Assembly (NCBI GenBank): GCA_041686345.1
Contig: JAWLEA010000007.1
Span: 1 to 59,728, forward strand
Length of the DNA stretch: 59,728 bases
Direction: 5' to 3'
Origin: JAQICJ01 sp041686345
GTDB lineage: Bacteria; Myxococcota_A; Polyangia; HGW-17
Shown: piece by piece, positions 17,468-26,801 of the stretch
How the letters are laid out: every line of letters starts with the position of its first letter
How positions within the stretch are numbered: the first letter of the stretch is position 1
Program-made: the position numbers and the translations under genes
Notes under the pieces: generated by a model
Databases searched by the model: none
Seen by the model: only the letters and a program-made list of their open reading frames with translations
What the model was told of the DNA's origin: nothing

Positions 17468-17831
17468 TTTGAGTTAATTAGCCTTTCTGAATGCAAAAAA
17501 TGTGGGAACATCCCGGTTCATAATTAGCAAGTTTAATAAAATTTAGCAAGATCGACTATTTTTTCTTGAAATATATTCAACTTCTTTTTATATTTCAGCT
17601 ACCAGATGTTTTTTTGTTTTTAACCTGTTTGGTTTTAAATTCCTATAACGGATGTTTAGCAAATAGTTCATCCGGTTATTTTTACTTATTATTACAGCCA
17701 GTTGTAAATATTTTAATTTAAAAATTTGTGTTTTGGTGATCATTGTTTACCATGATCTTCAAATTTGATCTTCAAGAATTTTTTGAGAAAAAAGATCTTT
17801 TCATATAAAACCGGCTATTAAGGAGTCCAAT
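17468..17831 (+). promoter_or_regulatory. Intergenic promoter region of the TPR operon with GATCTTCAA direct repeats
   Basis: AT-rich divergent gap of 364 bp. Two perfect 9-bp direct repeats GATCTTCAA lie at 17754-17762 and 17767-17775, and a related GATCTTTTC lies at 17794. A possible TTGAGA (17783) and TATAAA (17804) pair has only a 15-bp spacer and would place the transcript start close to the ribosome binding site. AAGGAG at 17820-17825 serves the ATG at 17832. The repeats could be an activator or repressor site. The rest of the gap shows nothing clear. Confidence 0.35.
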
Positions 17832-19562
17832 ATGCTGTCAACCTTTAAAAGAGTAGTCATGTTTCTGACAATTGCTTCCTTCAGTTTTTCGGGGGCAGCT
17901 TTTGCTCAGGAAAATGAAGATGAGCTTACTTTTGAAGCTGAAGACGTAACGAAAATCAAAAAATCCAAAAAAATGGAAAGAGCGGAACGTTTCTACAAAA
18001 AAGCTCTTTCACCCACAGCTACCAACCCTCTGGTTTATTTTCAGAGTGCCACCATTTACTTTAAACAGGTAATGGCCAAAGATAATTCCGATGACAGCGA
18101 GGAAATCAAGCAGAAGGCACAGTTTTACATGGGAAAATGCCTGTATCACATGGGTTATTATTCAGCCTCCAAAAACTATTTCGAAAAAGTAGTTAACCAG
18201 GGAGAATCCCATCCATTCTACAAACTTACTTTGAAATGGCTGGTTTCTTTGCAGAAAAAAATGCCTGAATCTGCCGGTATTTTGCCTTTGATTGGTAATT
18301 ACAAAACAGAATATCTTGAATCAAAAGCTCTGCGTCCTTTCAAATCACAACTTCTCTATTATCTTGGAAAATTCAACTATAACAACGGTGAGTTGAAAAA
18401 AGCCCTTCCCTTTTTCAGTCAGATTGCTTCAGGATCAATTTATTTCTTGAAGGGCAAAATTTTCCAGGGAATTACTCTGGTAAGGCTTGGGAGACCGGTT
18501 AAAGCAATCAAATCTTTTAACGCCATCATCAAATTTGCCAAGAAAAAACCGAATTTCAAAAATATTGTAGAATATGTCGAGTTGGCTAATCTTTCTCTGG
18601 CACGTGTTTATTACCAGGCTGGACGTGTTGCAGTAGGACGTTTCGGTCAGACCAAAAAGAAAAAATTTGCCAAACTGTCTGAAAAATATCTTAGACTTTC
18701 CATTACTTTCTATGAAAAAGTTCCAACCAAAAGTTTCAATTGGCCTCAGACCCTGTTTGAAGAATCATGGGCCTATTTTATTCTGGATGCCATGTTGAGA
18801 CCTGTTTTCAAAAAAGACTACGGCGGTTATCAGAAAGCCCTTGGTAACATTCATACACTGAATGCTCCCTTCTTTGAAAAGTTCTTTTTCCCGGAATCTT
18901 TAATTCTCCGTGGAGTTATTTATTTTAATAATTGTCGTGTTGAAAGAGCTCAGGAATCCCTTAATGAGTTCGGCAACAAATATCCTCCCCTGCAAAAAGG
19001 TGTCAGATCAGTAGCCGATAAATATAAAGATGGTGAAGACGAAGACAATGATTCTTATTATAATTATGTACGCAAGATCAAAAACAACGAAGCCGGTTTG
19101 TCTCCCGAGCTTTCCCGTCTTGTCAAATCAGCTTTGAACGATAGAACCTTCGAAAGAAAACTTGAGTTCATCACCGAACTGGAACGTGAAATCGAGCAAC
19201 TTAAGGCCGCTGACAAATCCTGGCAGACCTCTGATATTGCACGAGAAATCAGAGAGGGGCTTGAGTTCCAGAAATCAAGGGCTCAGTCCCAGGCAGGTAA
19301 AGCAGGCAGAATGCGTATCAGAAGGCTTGATGATTATCTTACCAAAATGGTTTTGCAATATGGTGATGTTAAAATCGAAATTGACAACTTGAGGCTCAAG
19401 AAAGTTTCATCAAAAGCTCTCAACAAATCACCCAAAGTTAAAGTCAGGGGTGTTACTGTTGACGATGAACACGTTATTTGGCCTTTCACCGGAGCCTATT
19501 GGAAAGATGAATTAGGTTATTATCGTTTCGTTGTTCGTTCCAGTTGTGGAACTGGTAAATAA
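17832..19562 (+). CDS. Exported TPR protein, GltC/NfsC-like
   Basis: The protein is 576 aa with a Sec signal peptide ending AFAQ (about residues 1-26) and then a mature part made of TPR-like helical pairs (for example AQFYMGKCLYHMGYYSASKNYF and LLYYLGKFNYNNGELKKALPFF), so it is periplasmic. The C-terminus has a long charged helix and ends in IWPFTGAYWKDELGYYRFVV followed by a lone Cys. The mature protein is Lys-rich. It is first of three exported TPR genes whose sizes and order fit GltC-GltD-GltE (NfsC-D-E) of Myxococcus, parts of an envelope-spanning machine that works in gliding or spore-coat assembly. Family membership is inferred from architecture and recollection of those proteins, not from an alignment. 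Confidence 0.55.
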   Translation: MLSTFKRVVMFLTIASFSFSGAAFAQENEDELTFEAEDVTKIKKSKKMERAERFYKKALSPTATNPLVYFQSATIYFKQVMAKDNSDDSEEIKQKAQFYMGKCLYHMGYYSASKNYFEKVVNQGESHPFYKLTLKWLVSLQKKMPESAGILPLIGNYKTEYLESKALRPFKSQLLYYLGKFNYNNGELKKALPFFSQIASGSIYFLKGKIFQGITLVRLGRPVKAIKSFNAIIKFAKKKPNFKNIVEYVELANLSLARVYYQAGRVAVGRFGQTKKKKFAKLSEKYLRLSITFYEKVPTKSFNWPQTLFEESWAYFILDAMLRPVFKKDYGGYQKALGNIHTLNAPFFEKFFFPESLILRGVIYFNNCRVERAQESLNEFGNKYPPLQKGVRSVADKYKDGEDEDNDSYYNYVRKIKNNEAGLSPELSRLVKSALNDRTFERKLEFITELEREIEQLKAADKSWQTSDIAREIREGLEFQKSRAQSQAGKAGRMRIRRLDDYLTKMVLQYGDVKIEIDNLRLKKVSSKALNKSPKVKVRGVTVDDEHVIWPFTGAYWKDELGYYRFVVRSSCGTGK

Positions 19563-19598
19563 ATTAATTATTGTTCACTTATCATTCAAATGTTCCCA

Positions 19599-19773
19599 GT
19601 TAGATAGTTTTCATTTCAGGATGAGGATTATCGGCTGAGGTTGAAATGATCGAGATGCATGTGCTAATAGCGCGGAAATAGCTTATATTTGTATCCATAT
19701 TATTAGGACAAAGCGTCAATTCAAATTCCGAGTCCCAGAAAATTATCACCTTTTTGAGACAGGATCCGAATAA
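19599..19773. repeat. Dispersed palindromic element, degenerate copy R5
   Basis: A diverged copy filling most of the gap between the first and second TPR genes. The end hairpin is TTCA-GGA-TGAG (changed from CCCA-GAA-TGGG but still pairable), followed by CGGCTGAGG where other copies have GACTGA. The blocks AGATG, TATCAC and TTTTTGAGA at the far end match R4 in order. Confidence 0.5.
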
Positions 19774-19798
19774 CTTTATTCCCAATAAATGAGGAAAT

Positions 19799-22700
19799 AT
19801 GATGTTTAGAAAAAGTTTAATCACCTCTGTTGCTTTTGGCTTGATGTTTTCAAGTATAGTAATGGCCCAGGAAAAAAGAGATATTGATTATAAAGCAGAC
19901 AAAAATCTTAATGTCTCTAAAAAAGAACTCATTGCCAAAGCCAAGAAAAAACGTGAAAAGGCAAAAAGTTCCATCAAATATGAGGATTTCATCAAAAGAG
20001 CCAAAAAGGTTCAAAATCTCAAACTGCCGATATTGAAAAGTATTATCCGCAAAAGTAAAAGACAGATTAAACTGCTCAGAAAAACAGATAAACGCAGAGT
20101 TGAATATTTGTTCAGAATGGCTGATGCTTTTATTCAACTTGAACAGATTTACAAGTTCAAACACGGTGAAGCAAATGAAAAACTCACGAAAGCAAAGGGA
20201 GCAAAGCGCAAACGTTGGATTAAGCGTAAAGCACTATACATGAAAAGGAAAAAGCAATATCTGGTTACTGCTCTTAAACTACTGAATCGTATTTCCACCA
20301 ATGAAGCTTTTTCCGATTGGCACCGCATGGACGAAGTTCTTTTTAAACTTGGTGATATTGCTCGTGAACTGGGATATCAAGATATTATGAAACAGAAGTT
20401 TCAAGATTTACTCAGTCAACACCCCAAATCCAAATTTGTTCCTAACGTTTATCTTGCTTTTGCTGAATTTTATTTCAAGCAGGGACGCAAAGGCCTCAGT
20501 AAAGCGACTGCTTTTTATAAAAAAGTTGTAGCATCCCGTGCCAAAGGTACTGGTATTTACTATTATGCAAGAAGAATGCTCGGTTGGTGTTATTTCAACC
20601 TCCAGCGTTTTCCTCTTGCCCTCTCCAATTTCCTTTTTGTTGCCAAAAATGCCAAGAGAGACAGTCTTCGTGCACAGGCTCGCAACGAAGTTGTAATGAC
20701 CTATTCCTACCAGGGTAACAGAAAACAAGCCTATAATTTTTTCAAACATCAATTGGGAGCCAAATATGTACGTGATCTGTACATCAAATTAGCTCAGGAA
20801 TATTTTGCCCAGGGTAATATGATCAACATGATCTGGGTATATAAAGACATGATCCGCAGATTTCCGCGTGATCCAAATCGATGTGACTGGCATCGCCAGG
20901 TATATCTTGGATACAAGCTTGATCAGCGCGTAGAAGAAATGACCGAAGCTCTTAACAACCTGGTTGACACCATGGGTGATCTGGAAAAACAATATGGTAA
21001 AAAGAAAATGCAGTACAAAGTTTGTCGAGACTTTGCCAAATCTGCACTCTTTGATCAAGCCAAGCGCTGGTTTGCCAAAGTTGAGAAAGGTAAAGCCAAA
21101 ACTGAAGATGAGCAGAAAAAACTTATGATCAGTGCTGCTAAATTGTATCAGCGTTTCCTGGAATATTTCCCCAAATCCGACGATGTCTTTGAAATGAGAG
21201 GCGATTACGCTTATCTTCTGTACAAACTTGCAGAAATGTATGAACGAGAAACCAACGGTCGCAATCAGGATGCTGTTCGAGCCAGATACAAAGCTGGTTG
21301 TCAAGAATACACAAAATTGCTTAAATGGGATAAAAAACCCGACAAATTGACCAAAGCTCAATTTAAGAAGCAAAGACGTCAAATAGGCAATGATACAGTA
21401 GCTTGCTGGATGAAAGTGCTGGCTGTGGACTTTAAAAAAGAAGAAAAAAGCCGCAATAAAAAAGCTCAGGATTATAAAAAACGCCGTAATTGCCTGAAAG
21501 CCAAAAAGAAAATGGAAGATATGGGACGTAAATTCAGAAGAAAATGTCCTGAATTTGAGAAAAATCTTCCTATTCCCGATAACCTGAAAAAGGTTATCGA
21601 AGTCTTTGATATATATGTTAAACATGTAGAAGGTGGTAAATATCTTTCCACAATCAAATATAACAGGGCAATGATTTTTTACATGTATCGTCATTTCAAA
21701 AAAGCAATTCCTTTATTCAAAGATGCAATTTTTACCACCTACAAAACTAATCCGGAGATGGCTTATCGTGCTGTTAATTTCCTGATGATAGCATATGATG
21801 CCGAAGACAGATTTGGTGAAATGGTCGATACTATTACCGAATTATTGAAACCAAAATATAACAAATTATTTACCGTCAATGCTAAAGCTCGCAAGCTCCG
21901 TAAAGAACTGGTAAAAGCCAAGTTGGAAAATCTTGAACTTCAGGTTTCCCGATACGGTTCCGAAGGCAGATTTCAGGATGCAGGTGATCTGCTCATGAAG
22001 ATGGCCAGTGAATACAAAGAATCATCAACTACTGAAAAAGTTATTAAATATTATAACAGTGCCTATATTGCCTACGAAAAAGCCGGACAGGTTGGTCAGT
22101 CTATTCGTGCTCTCAAGGTAATGCAGCACTTTTTCGGCAGTGAGAAGAAAAATCAGATGATCATTGATTCAAATCTTAAAATTGGTCGTCTTTTCGAAAA
22201 AATTGCCATGTTTGGTAATGCAGCCAAATCTTATGAAGAGTTCTTCAAAAAATATCCCCGTGATCCAGATGCGGTTAAGGCTGCCAGACGGTCAGTCAAA
22301 TTGTACTGGTGGTCGGGAGATGTAAGAAAAGCCGAAAAAAAAGCCAGAGAATTTGTTACAAAATTAAATAGTATGGGTGCCAGAAAATTCAGGGGTGATA
22401 TGGCTTCACTTTTCTTTATGCTCCATAAATTTTATCTTGGTAAAAACCAAACCAGAGTAACCAAATATTTACAATTTTTCATCAAGAATATGGCTAAAAC
22501 AAAAACATATGATCTGCTTATTCGTGCTCATTCAAAAATGGGCAAAATTTACTGGGACAGTTCTTGTCCGGTTGAAACAAAATACGGCGTTTGCATGAAA
22601 ATAGTTTACGTCACCAAAAAATCCAAAACCGACACTTGGAAAGAAGCAAAAGTCCAATTTGTCCCCAGAAAAAGAAAAGTATTGCGTTTAGCCAAGAGTT

Positions 22701-23383
22701 ACTTTGATAAAGCGATTAGATATTACAATGTTTGGCGCAGGAGAAGAAAGACTCTTGGTTCAACTGGCAAATTTGATCGTAATCAGCGAATCAAGGAAGC
22801 ATTGAATGCTGCTGCCATGGCTAAATTCCACCTTGCTGAAATTGAATATGAAGATATTATCAGTGCTGAAATTCCCATGATCAGTGCTAAAAAACTTAAA
22901 AAATCAATGACAAAAGTTAAAAAATGGATGAAAAAACAATCCAGATTGATGATGAAAGCCAAAAAATTATATGAACAAGTTGGTAACATTAAGCTTGGTA
23001 AAAGAGGCAGTTCAAAATACAATGATTGGTATGTGCCTGCAGCTGGGCGTTTTGGTGCTATTTTCAAAAACTTCCATACAAAAGTAAATAATATCAAATT
23101 TGGTAAAGCCTTCCAGAAAAACATCACAGCCAAACTTAAAATGAAAGATGTTTTTGCAAAGGCTACTGAAAAATTCGAAAAATTAGCCAAAGAAGGTTTT
23201 ATAGCTTGTGTGAAAGCAGCCCAAAGAACCGGTCGTTATGATGAGTGGCAGGAGTTTTGTGAAAAAGAATTGGCAGAAATACGAAATTCCGTCAGTCCTC
23301 TCGCCGATGAAGTCTGGTCAGAACCAAAATACACTAATTTGAAATCAGGAAAAGCAACTATTATGACAGTTCCTGTCAGATAG
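19799..23383 (+). CDS. Large exported TPR protein, GltD/NfsD-like
   Basis: The protein is 1194 aa with a signal peptide (FGLMFSSIVMAQ, about residues 1-24) and then a long array of TPR-like units, for example KFVPNVYLAFAEFYFKQGRK, YYYARRMLGWCYFNLQRFPL and IGRLFEKIAMFGNAAKSYEE. It is strikingly rich in Lys and Arg, so the mature protein should be strongly basic. Two ATGs stand in tandem at 19799 and 19802; the ribosome binding site GAGGA is 3 bp from the first and 6 bp from the second, so the second may be used. Size and place between a GltC-sized and a GltE-like lipoprotein gene suggest the GltD/NfsD slot. No catalytic motif is visible. It is probably a periplasmic scaffold. Confidence 0.55.
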   Translation: MMFRKSLITSVAFGLMFSSIVMAQEKRDIDYKADKNLNVSKKELIAKAKKKREKAKSSIKYEDFIKRAKKVQNLKLPILKSIIRKSKRQIKLLRKTDKRRVEYLFRMADAFIQLEQIYKFKHGEANEKLTKAKGAKRKRWIKRKALYMKRKKQYLVTALKLLNRISTNEAFSDWHRMDEVLFKLGDIARELGYQDIMKQKFQDLLSQHPKSKFVPNVYLAFAEFYFKQGRKGLSKATAFYKKVVASRAKGTGIYYYARRMLGWCYFNLQRFPLALSNFLFVAKNAKRDSLRAQARNEVVMTYSYQGNRKQAYNFFKHQLGAKYVRDLYIKLAQEYFAQGNMINMIWVYKDMIRRFPRDPNRCDWHRQVYLGYKLDQRVEEMTEALNNLVDTMGDLEKQYGKKKMQYKVCRDFAKSALFDQAKRWFAKVEKGKAKTEDEQKKLMISAAKLYQRFLEYFPKSDDVFEMRGDYAYLLYKLAEMYERETNGRNQDAVRARYKAGCQEYTKLLKWDKKPDKLTKAQFKKQRRQIGNDTVACWMKVLAVDFKKEEKSRNKKAQDYKKRRNCLKAKKKMEDMGRKFRRKCPEFEKNLPIPDNLKKVIEVFDIYVKHVEGGKYLSTIKYNRAMIFYMYRHFKKAIPLFKDAIFTTYKTNPEMAYRAVNFLMIAYDAEDRFGEMVDTITELLKPKYNKLFTVNAKARKLRKELVKAKLENLELQVSRYGSEGRFQDAGDLLMKMASEYKESSTTEKVIKYYNSAYIAYEKAGQVGQSIRALKVMQHFFGSEKKNQMIIDSNLKIGRLFEKIAMFGNAAKSYEEFFKKYPRDPDAVKAARRSVKLYWWSGDVRKAEKKAREFVTKLNSMGARKFRGDMASLFFMLHKFYLGKNQTRVTKYLQFFIKNMAKTKTYDLLIRAHSKMGKIYWDSSCPVETKYGVCMKIVYVTKKSKTDTWKEAKVQFVPRKRKVLRLAKSYFDKAIRYYNVWRRRRKTLGSTGKFDRNQRIKEALNAAAMAKFHLAEIEYEDIISAEIPMISAKKLKKSMTKVKKWMKKQSRLMMKAKKLYEQVGNIKLGKRGSSKYNDWYVPAAGRFGAIFKNFHTKVNNIKFGKAFQKNITAKLKMKDVFAKATEKFEKLAKEGFIACVKAAQRTGRYDEWQEFCEKELAEIRNSVSPLADEVWSEPKYTNLKSGKATIMTVPVR

Positions 23384-23399
23384 AAAATCCGGAGGAAAA

Positions 23400-25214
23400 A
23401 TGAAAAAGTCTCTATTTTATAAAATATTTTTAATAGTTTTCATATTTGCATCATGCAATGGTAAAGACGACGATACAACCCCGGACGGAAAGAATGGGAA
23501 AGGAAACGGTAAAGGCTTTGGCGGTGATCCCACCAAATTTGGTAATGTAGGAGAAGGAAAAGATGCCAAAGGCCAAATTAGAAAAACCCAAGAGGTTTCA
23601 AAATCTGTTGTCAGAAAATTCAAAACTGTTCTCGATGAATATTTCAAATTGGCAAAAGATGGATATCCAAAAGATGAATGCAATAAGGTAGCCGAAAAAT
23701 TTATCAAACTCAAAGATGAAAAGGGTGGAGAAAAAATAGTAAGCTTCCTTTATAATGCCGGAGTCACTTATTATCGGTGTGGCATGAAAGATAAAGCCAA
23801 GGACACTTTCAAGCAGGTATTAGATAAAGATAAAACTTTCCCTCCTGCTAAAATTGCCCTGCTTTTAATGGAAGAAATTGATGATATAAAAGATCTGATC
23901 AAACATGAAAAAGATATAATGAGAGATAATTATTCTTTGCAGGATCCTGATGTAAATTACAATTTTGCTCTCGCATATTACAAAATATACAAAGATACCT
24001 CCAAGAAAAAGTATTTTAAACCCTTGTTGGAATATCTGCGTCGGTCTCTTGCCAATATTGGTAAAATTAAAAATGATACCCTCGAAGCAGTGCGTATCAG
24101 AATGAATGTTTATGCTTTAGCTATTCAATTTTATCTCCTTGCAGATAAAAATCGCCATGCAGACAGAGATCTTGCCAGGATATTTATTTCTTCAGCTAGA
24201 GATTATATCAGGCAGTGTACAGGAAGGGCAGCCATTAAAGATCAAGAAGCCAGGGAGGCTTTGGCAAAATATCATAATGCAAGAGGATTATTCGAACTTT
24301 ATAACGATGAAATAGGTAATGCTTTTCGTGAATTCAAAAAAGCAAAAGATTGTGTCGATGACGATTATTCAGCCAATTTGAATATTGGAATGCTTGGTAT
24401 CAAATTCCGTCAGCCAGATCTTGCTATCAACAGTCTCGAACTTATCCTCAACAAATTTCCAAACAGCAAAAACAAGTTTGAAACAAATCTTGCTCTTGGT
24501 GTTGCCTACAAAGTTTATGGCATGGAATTGCAGGATATGGCAGATCATCAATTTGAAAACAAAGAAAAATTACAGAATAAACTGAAAGGTCTGAAAGCTT
24601 ATCACAAAGAGTATAAAAAAGGAGTAAAGGTTCTTAAGAAAGCATTGTCAGGTAAAGTGAATATAAGAAAAATGCTGCGTCATGTTCAGCCTTATCTTGA
24701 AGAAGTTTTCAAAAAACCGTATCCCTACAAGGTAATCCTTAAAAAATTAAATAAAGGTGATCTTACTATCAAGCAATTGAAAGAAGTGATTGGCAAAGCT
24801 GAAGCAATTTTGGAAAATAGTGCCAACAACCTTATACCTGAAAGAATCAAAGATATTGAAAAAGATCTTGCCTTGCTTAAAGATGCTAAAAGTTTACGTA
24901 ATAAGGCAAAAGATTTTTTCAAAAAGGCCATTAGTACCTACGAAAAGGTTATGGCACAAAACAAAAAAGATTATCGAGCTAAATTCAATCTGGCTATTTT
25001 GTTGTATAAAACAGGTGGTTTGGTTGGAGATATGAAGACAAACTTTGCAAGGGCAAGAAAATTGTTCATTCAATTGAATAAAAATCGTAAAGTTCCCAAG
25101 GATCTCAGAAAAATCTGTCGCAAGAATTCCTCAGATATCAAATCAGCCTTGGTAAATCTTGAAAAAATAGAAGAAGAAAAGAAAAAAAATAACAAAGCCA
25201 AAGGTAAAAAGTAA
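23400..25214 (+). CDS. TPR lipoprotein, GltE/NfsE-like
   Basis: Lipoprotein of 604 aa: the signal peptide ends in the lipobox FASC (Cys19) followed by NGKDDD. A Gly/Lys/Asn/Asp-rich linker (about residues 22-55) leads to a TPR solenoid, with units such as LYNAGVTYYRCGMKDKAKDT and YSANLNIGMLGIKFRQPDLA. It lies 16 bp after the previous gene with a GGAGG ribosome binding site, so the two are surely cotranscribed. The trio order (soluble TPR, large TPR, TPR lipoprotein) matches GltC-D-E. An outer-membrane location is likely but sorting is not proven. The C-terminus is very Lys-rich. Confidence 0.58.
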   Translation: MKKSLFYKIFLIVFIFASCNGKDDDTTPDGKNGKGNGKGFGGDPTKFGNVGEGKDAKGQIRKTQEVSKSVVRKFKTVLDEYFKLAKDGYPKDECNKVAEKFIKLKDEKGGEKIVSFLYNAGVTYYRCGMKDKAKDTFKQVLDKDKTFPPAKIALLLMEEIDDIKDLIKHEKDIMRDNYSLQDPDVNYNFALAYYKIYKDTSKKKYFKPLLEYLRRSLANIGKIKNDTLEAVRIRMNVYALAIQFYLLADKNRHADRDLARIFISSARDYIRQCTGRAAIKDQEAREALAKYHNARGLFELYNDEIGNAFREFKKAKDCVDDDYSANLNIGMLGIKFRQPDLAINSLELILNKFPNSKNKFETNLALGVAYKVYGMELQDMADHQFENKEKLQNKLKGLKAYHKEYKKGVKVLKKALSGKVNIRKMLRHVQPYLEEVFKKPYPYKVILKKLNKGDLTIKQLKEVIGKAEAILENSANNLIPERIKDIEKDLALLKDAKSLRNKAKDFFKKAISTYEKVMAQNKKDYRAKFNLAILLYKTGGLVGDMKTNFARARKLFIQLNKNRKVPKDLRKICRKNSSDIKSALVNLEKIEEEKKKNNKAKGKK

Positions 25215-25364
25215 CCAGAATCCATTTCCAATCCATTTCCATTAAAAGTTTAATCAGGGGAAAAGTAGAAAAGTAAGCGTCAAAGCACAGGCATAAACCA
25301 AGGGATGATTTTTGTGGGAGAATAGTTTACGGATTTGACAAAAGGATGGCAAGTTGGCCGGAGA

Positions 25365-25541
25365 GTTAGTTAGTTTTCAACCCAAAAATGGATATCATCG
25401 TCTGACGACGGAAATTGAATTAATCTGCTTTGTTGTAACTTCTTGAAATAGTGTCAACTATGTCTGCAAAGTTTCTCCGCGCATCTGAGGCAAACTTCTT
25501 CACCAGCCGAAAACCCCACTTCTGGGATGGGAACTAGTTAG
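25365..25541. repeat. Dispersed palindromic element, copy R3
   Basis: A roughly 175-bp copy in the 25215-25533 gap; the rest of the gap shows nothing notable. The right end CTTCTGGGATGGGAAC is identical to R1, whereas the left terminal repeat has decayed. On the minus strand the end folds as ATCCCA-GAAG-TGGGGT followed by a T-run. It shares with R1 the blocks ATGGATATCATCGTCT and GCGCATCTGAGGCAAACTTC. Its edge contains the TAG stop of the minus-strand gene at 25534. Confidence 0.75.
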
Positions 25542-26790
25542 ACTTATGTTTTTTGATAAGTCGAATAATACAGGAGGACATGTTTTTGGCAATTTGTTGC
25601 AGGCGGAATACTTCGTTTTCTATGTTGGACTCATCATCAACAATAAAAATTGCAATAATAACCGGTCTGTTTTTGATGGAAACGGTTGTTCCCAATATAA
25701 AATCTGCCAGATCGCCTCCAAAAAGCATCATTAATCTTTTATTGACAGGATTTGATGAAGGTTTGCCAAAAAAAGTATTTTCTTCAAGGATTGTGTTGAT
25801 GAAGTGATCACCTAGTTGAGGAAGGATAATTCCCTCTATACGTTGAGGAAGCAGACCTAACCCTGTTCCTTCCCAACCCATGAGGTAGTCGTCAATACAG
25901 GTGAGTAAAGAGCAGGTACGCATGGAACGGGATCCGAACCTGTAGAAAACCTCGGGAAGATCATTTCTGGTTTGAACCATGCTGAGTATGGATGAAATTT
26001 CGTCTAGTTCAATATCTTGATAGGAATCTAGAGAATGTGATTTCAGGGAAGAAAAACCGGTTTCATGATCGTCATAATTTTGGGTATCGGCAAAATCACT
26101 CATTCCTTCAGTTTTAACCGGGATAATTTCACGGTCGGCATTATTGATAATGGAATAGGTGAAATTAAGTAGAGGAAGTTTTGAAATAAGTTCAGATTTA
26201 GCCATTTTAGGATCATTAACAGGACCAGTATAGGGATCGAACATTTCAAGTTCTGGAATAAAGTTGGTAGCTGATTCCGGCTTTTCTTGCGGTGGCGTGA
26301 AAAAGATTTTATCTTGAGCTAATTTTAATATACGGTCATCAATTTCGTGATCATAAAAAAGATGAAGCAGATATTTAAAACGTATGAGACAGACAACTTC
26401 GGGTATGCAATATTTTCCAGTTTTTTCTCTGAGCAATTCCAGGGATGAATTGTCGGTTTCAGGTAAAATAAGAACATTACAAGAATTGCCGTCAATTTCT
26501 TGAGGAATTACCTTGTGTTCGAGTGCAAAATCGCCATCTATTAGACTGGTTGCCTGGGTAGAGGGCTTGATGAAAGGATTGACCAGACTTTCAAAACCGG
26601 AAAGTTCTTGCAAGTATAATTGCAATGTGTTTTCCGAAATAAGATCGAGGGAAAGAAGAAAATATTCAACACTGTATTTGGAATTACGATAAAGATTGTA
26701 AATTGTGGCTACCTGCGTGGGAAGCAAAATTCCATCTTTAGTAAGATTTTGAATTAGGGGAGGATACTTTTCTGGGACTTCGTTTTTCAT
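25534..26790 (-). CDS. GspE-N-terminal-domain (MshEN-like) protein without ATPase domain
   Basis: Cytoplasmic, 418 aa. Residues 1 to about 155 resemble the N-terminal domain of GspE/PilB ATPases: two helical stretches, LQELSGFESLVNPFI, then ALEHKVIPQEIDGNSCNVLI and LREKTGKYCIPEVVCLIRFKYLL. This fold binds c-di-GMP in MshE, but the RLG-type ligand motifs are not clearly kept. A polar linker (about 160-265) leads to a C-terminal domain (about 270-418) of a GAF-like type often fused to this domain in deltaproteobacteria, with a conserved WEGTGLG. There is no Walker motif. It is third after crp-like and folC genes. The last codons and the TAG stop lie in repeat R3. Confidence 0.55.
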   Translation of the reverse strand: MKNEVPEKYPPLIQNLTKDGILLPTQVATIYNLYRNSKYSVEYFLLSLDLISENTLQLYLQELSGFESLVNPFIKPSTQATSLIDGDFALEHKVIPQEIDGNSCNVLILPETDNSSLELLREKTGKYCIPEVVCLIRFKYLLHLFYDHEIDDRILKLAQDKIFFTPPQEKPESATNFIPELEMFDPYTGPVNDPKMAKSELISKLPLLNFTYSIINNADREIIPVKTEGMSDFADTQNYDDHETGFSSLKSHSLDSYQDIELDEISSILSMVQTRNDLPEVFYRFGSRSMRTCSLLTCIDDYLMGWEGTGLGLLPQRIEGIILPQLGDHFINTILEENTFFGKPSSNPVNKRLMMLFGGDLADFILGTTVSIKNRPVIIAIFIVDDESNIENEVFRLQQIAKNMSSCIIRLIKKHKSN

Positions 26791-26801
26791 GTTGAATATT
26801 C

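Noticed and set aside
17832..25214. TPR trio as BamD/CpoB-type assembly factors
   Set aside because: Sizes of 576-1194 aa and the absence of the coiled-coil/TPR layout of CpoB or the compact five-TPR BamD lipoprotein argue against it.
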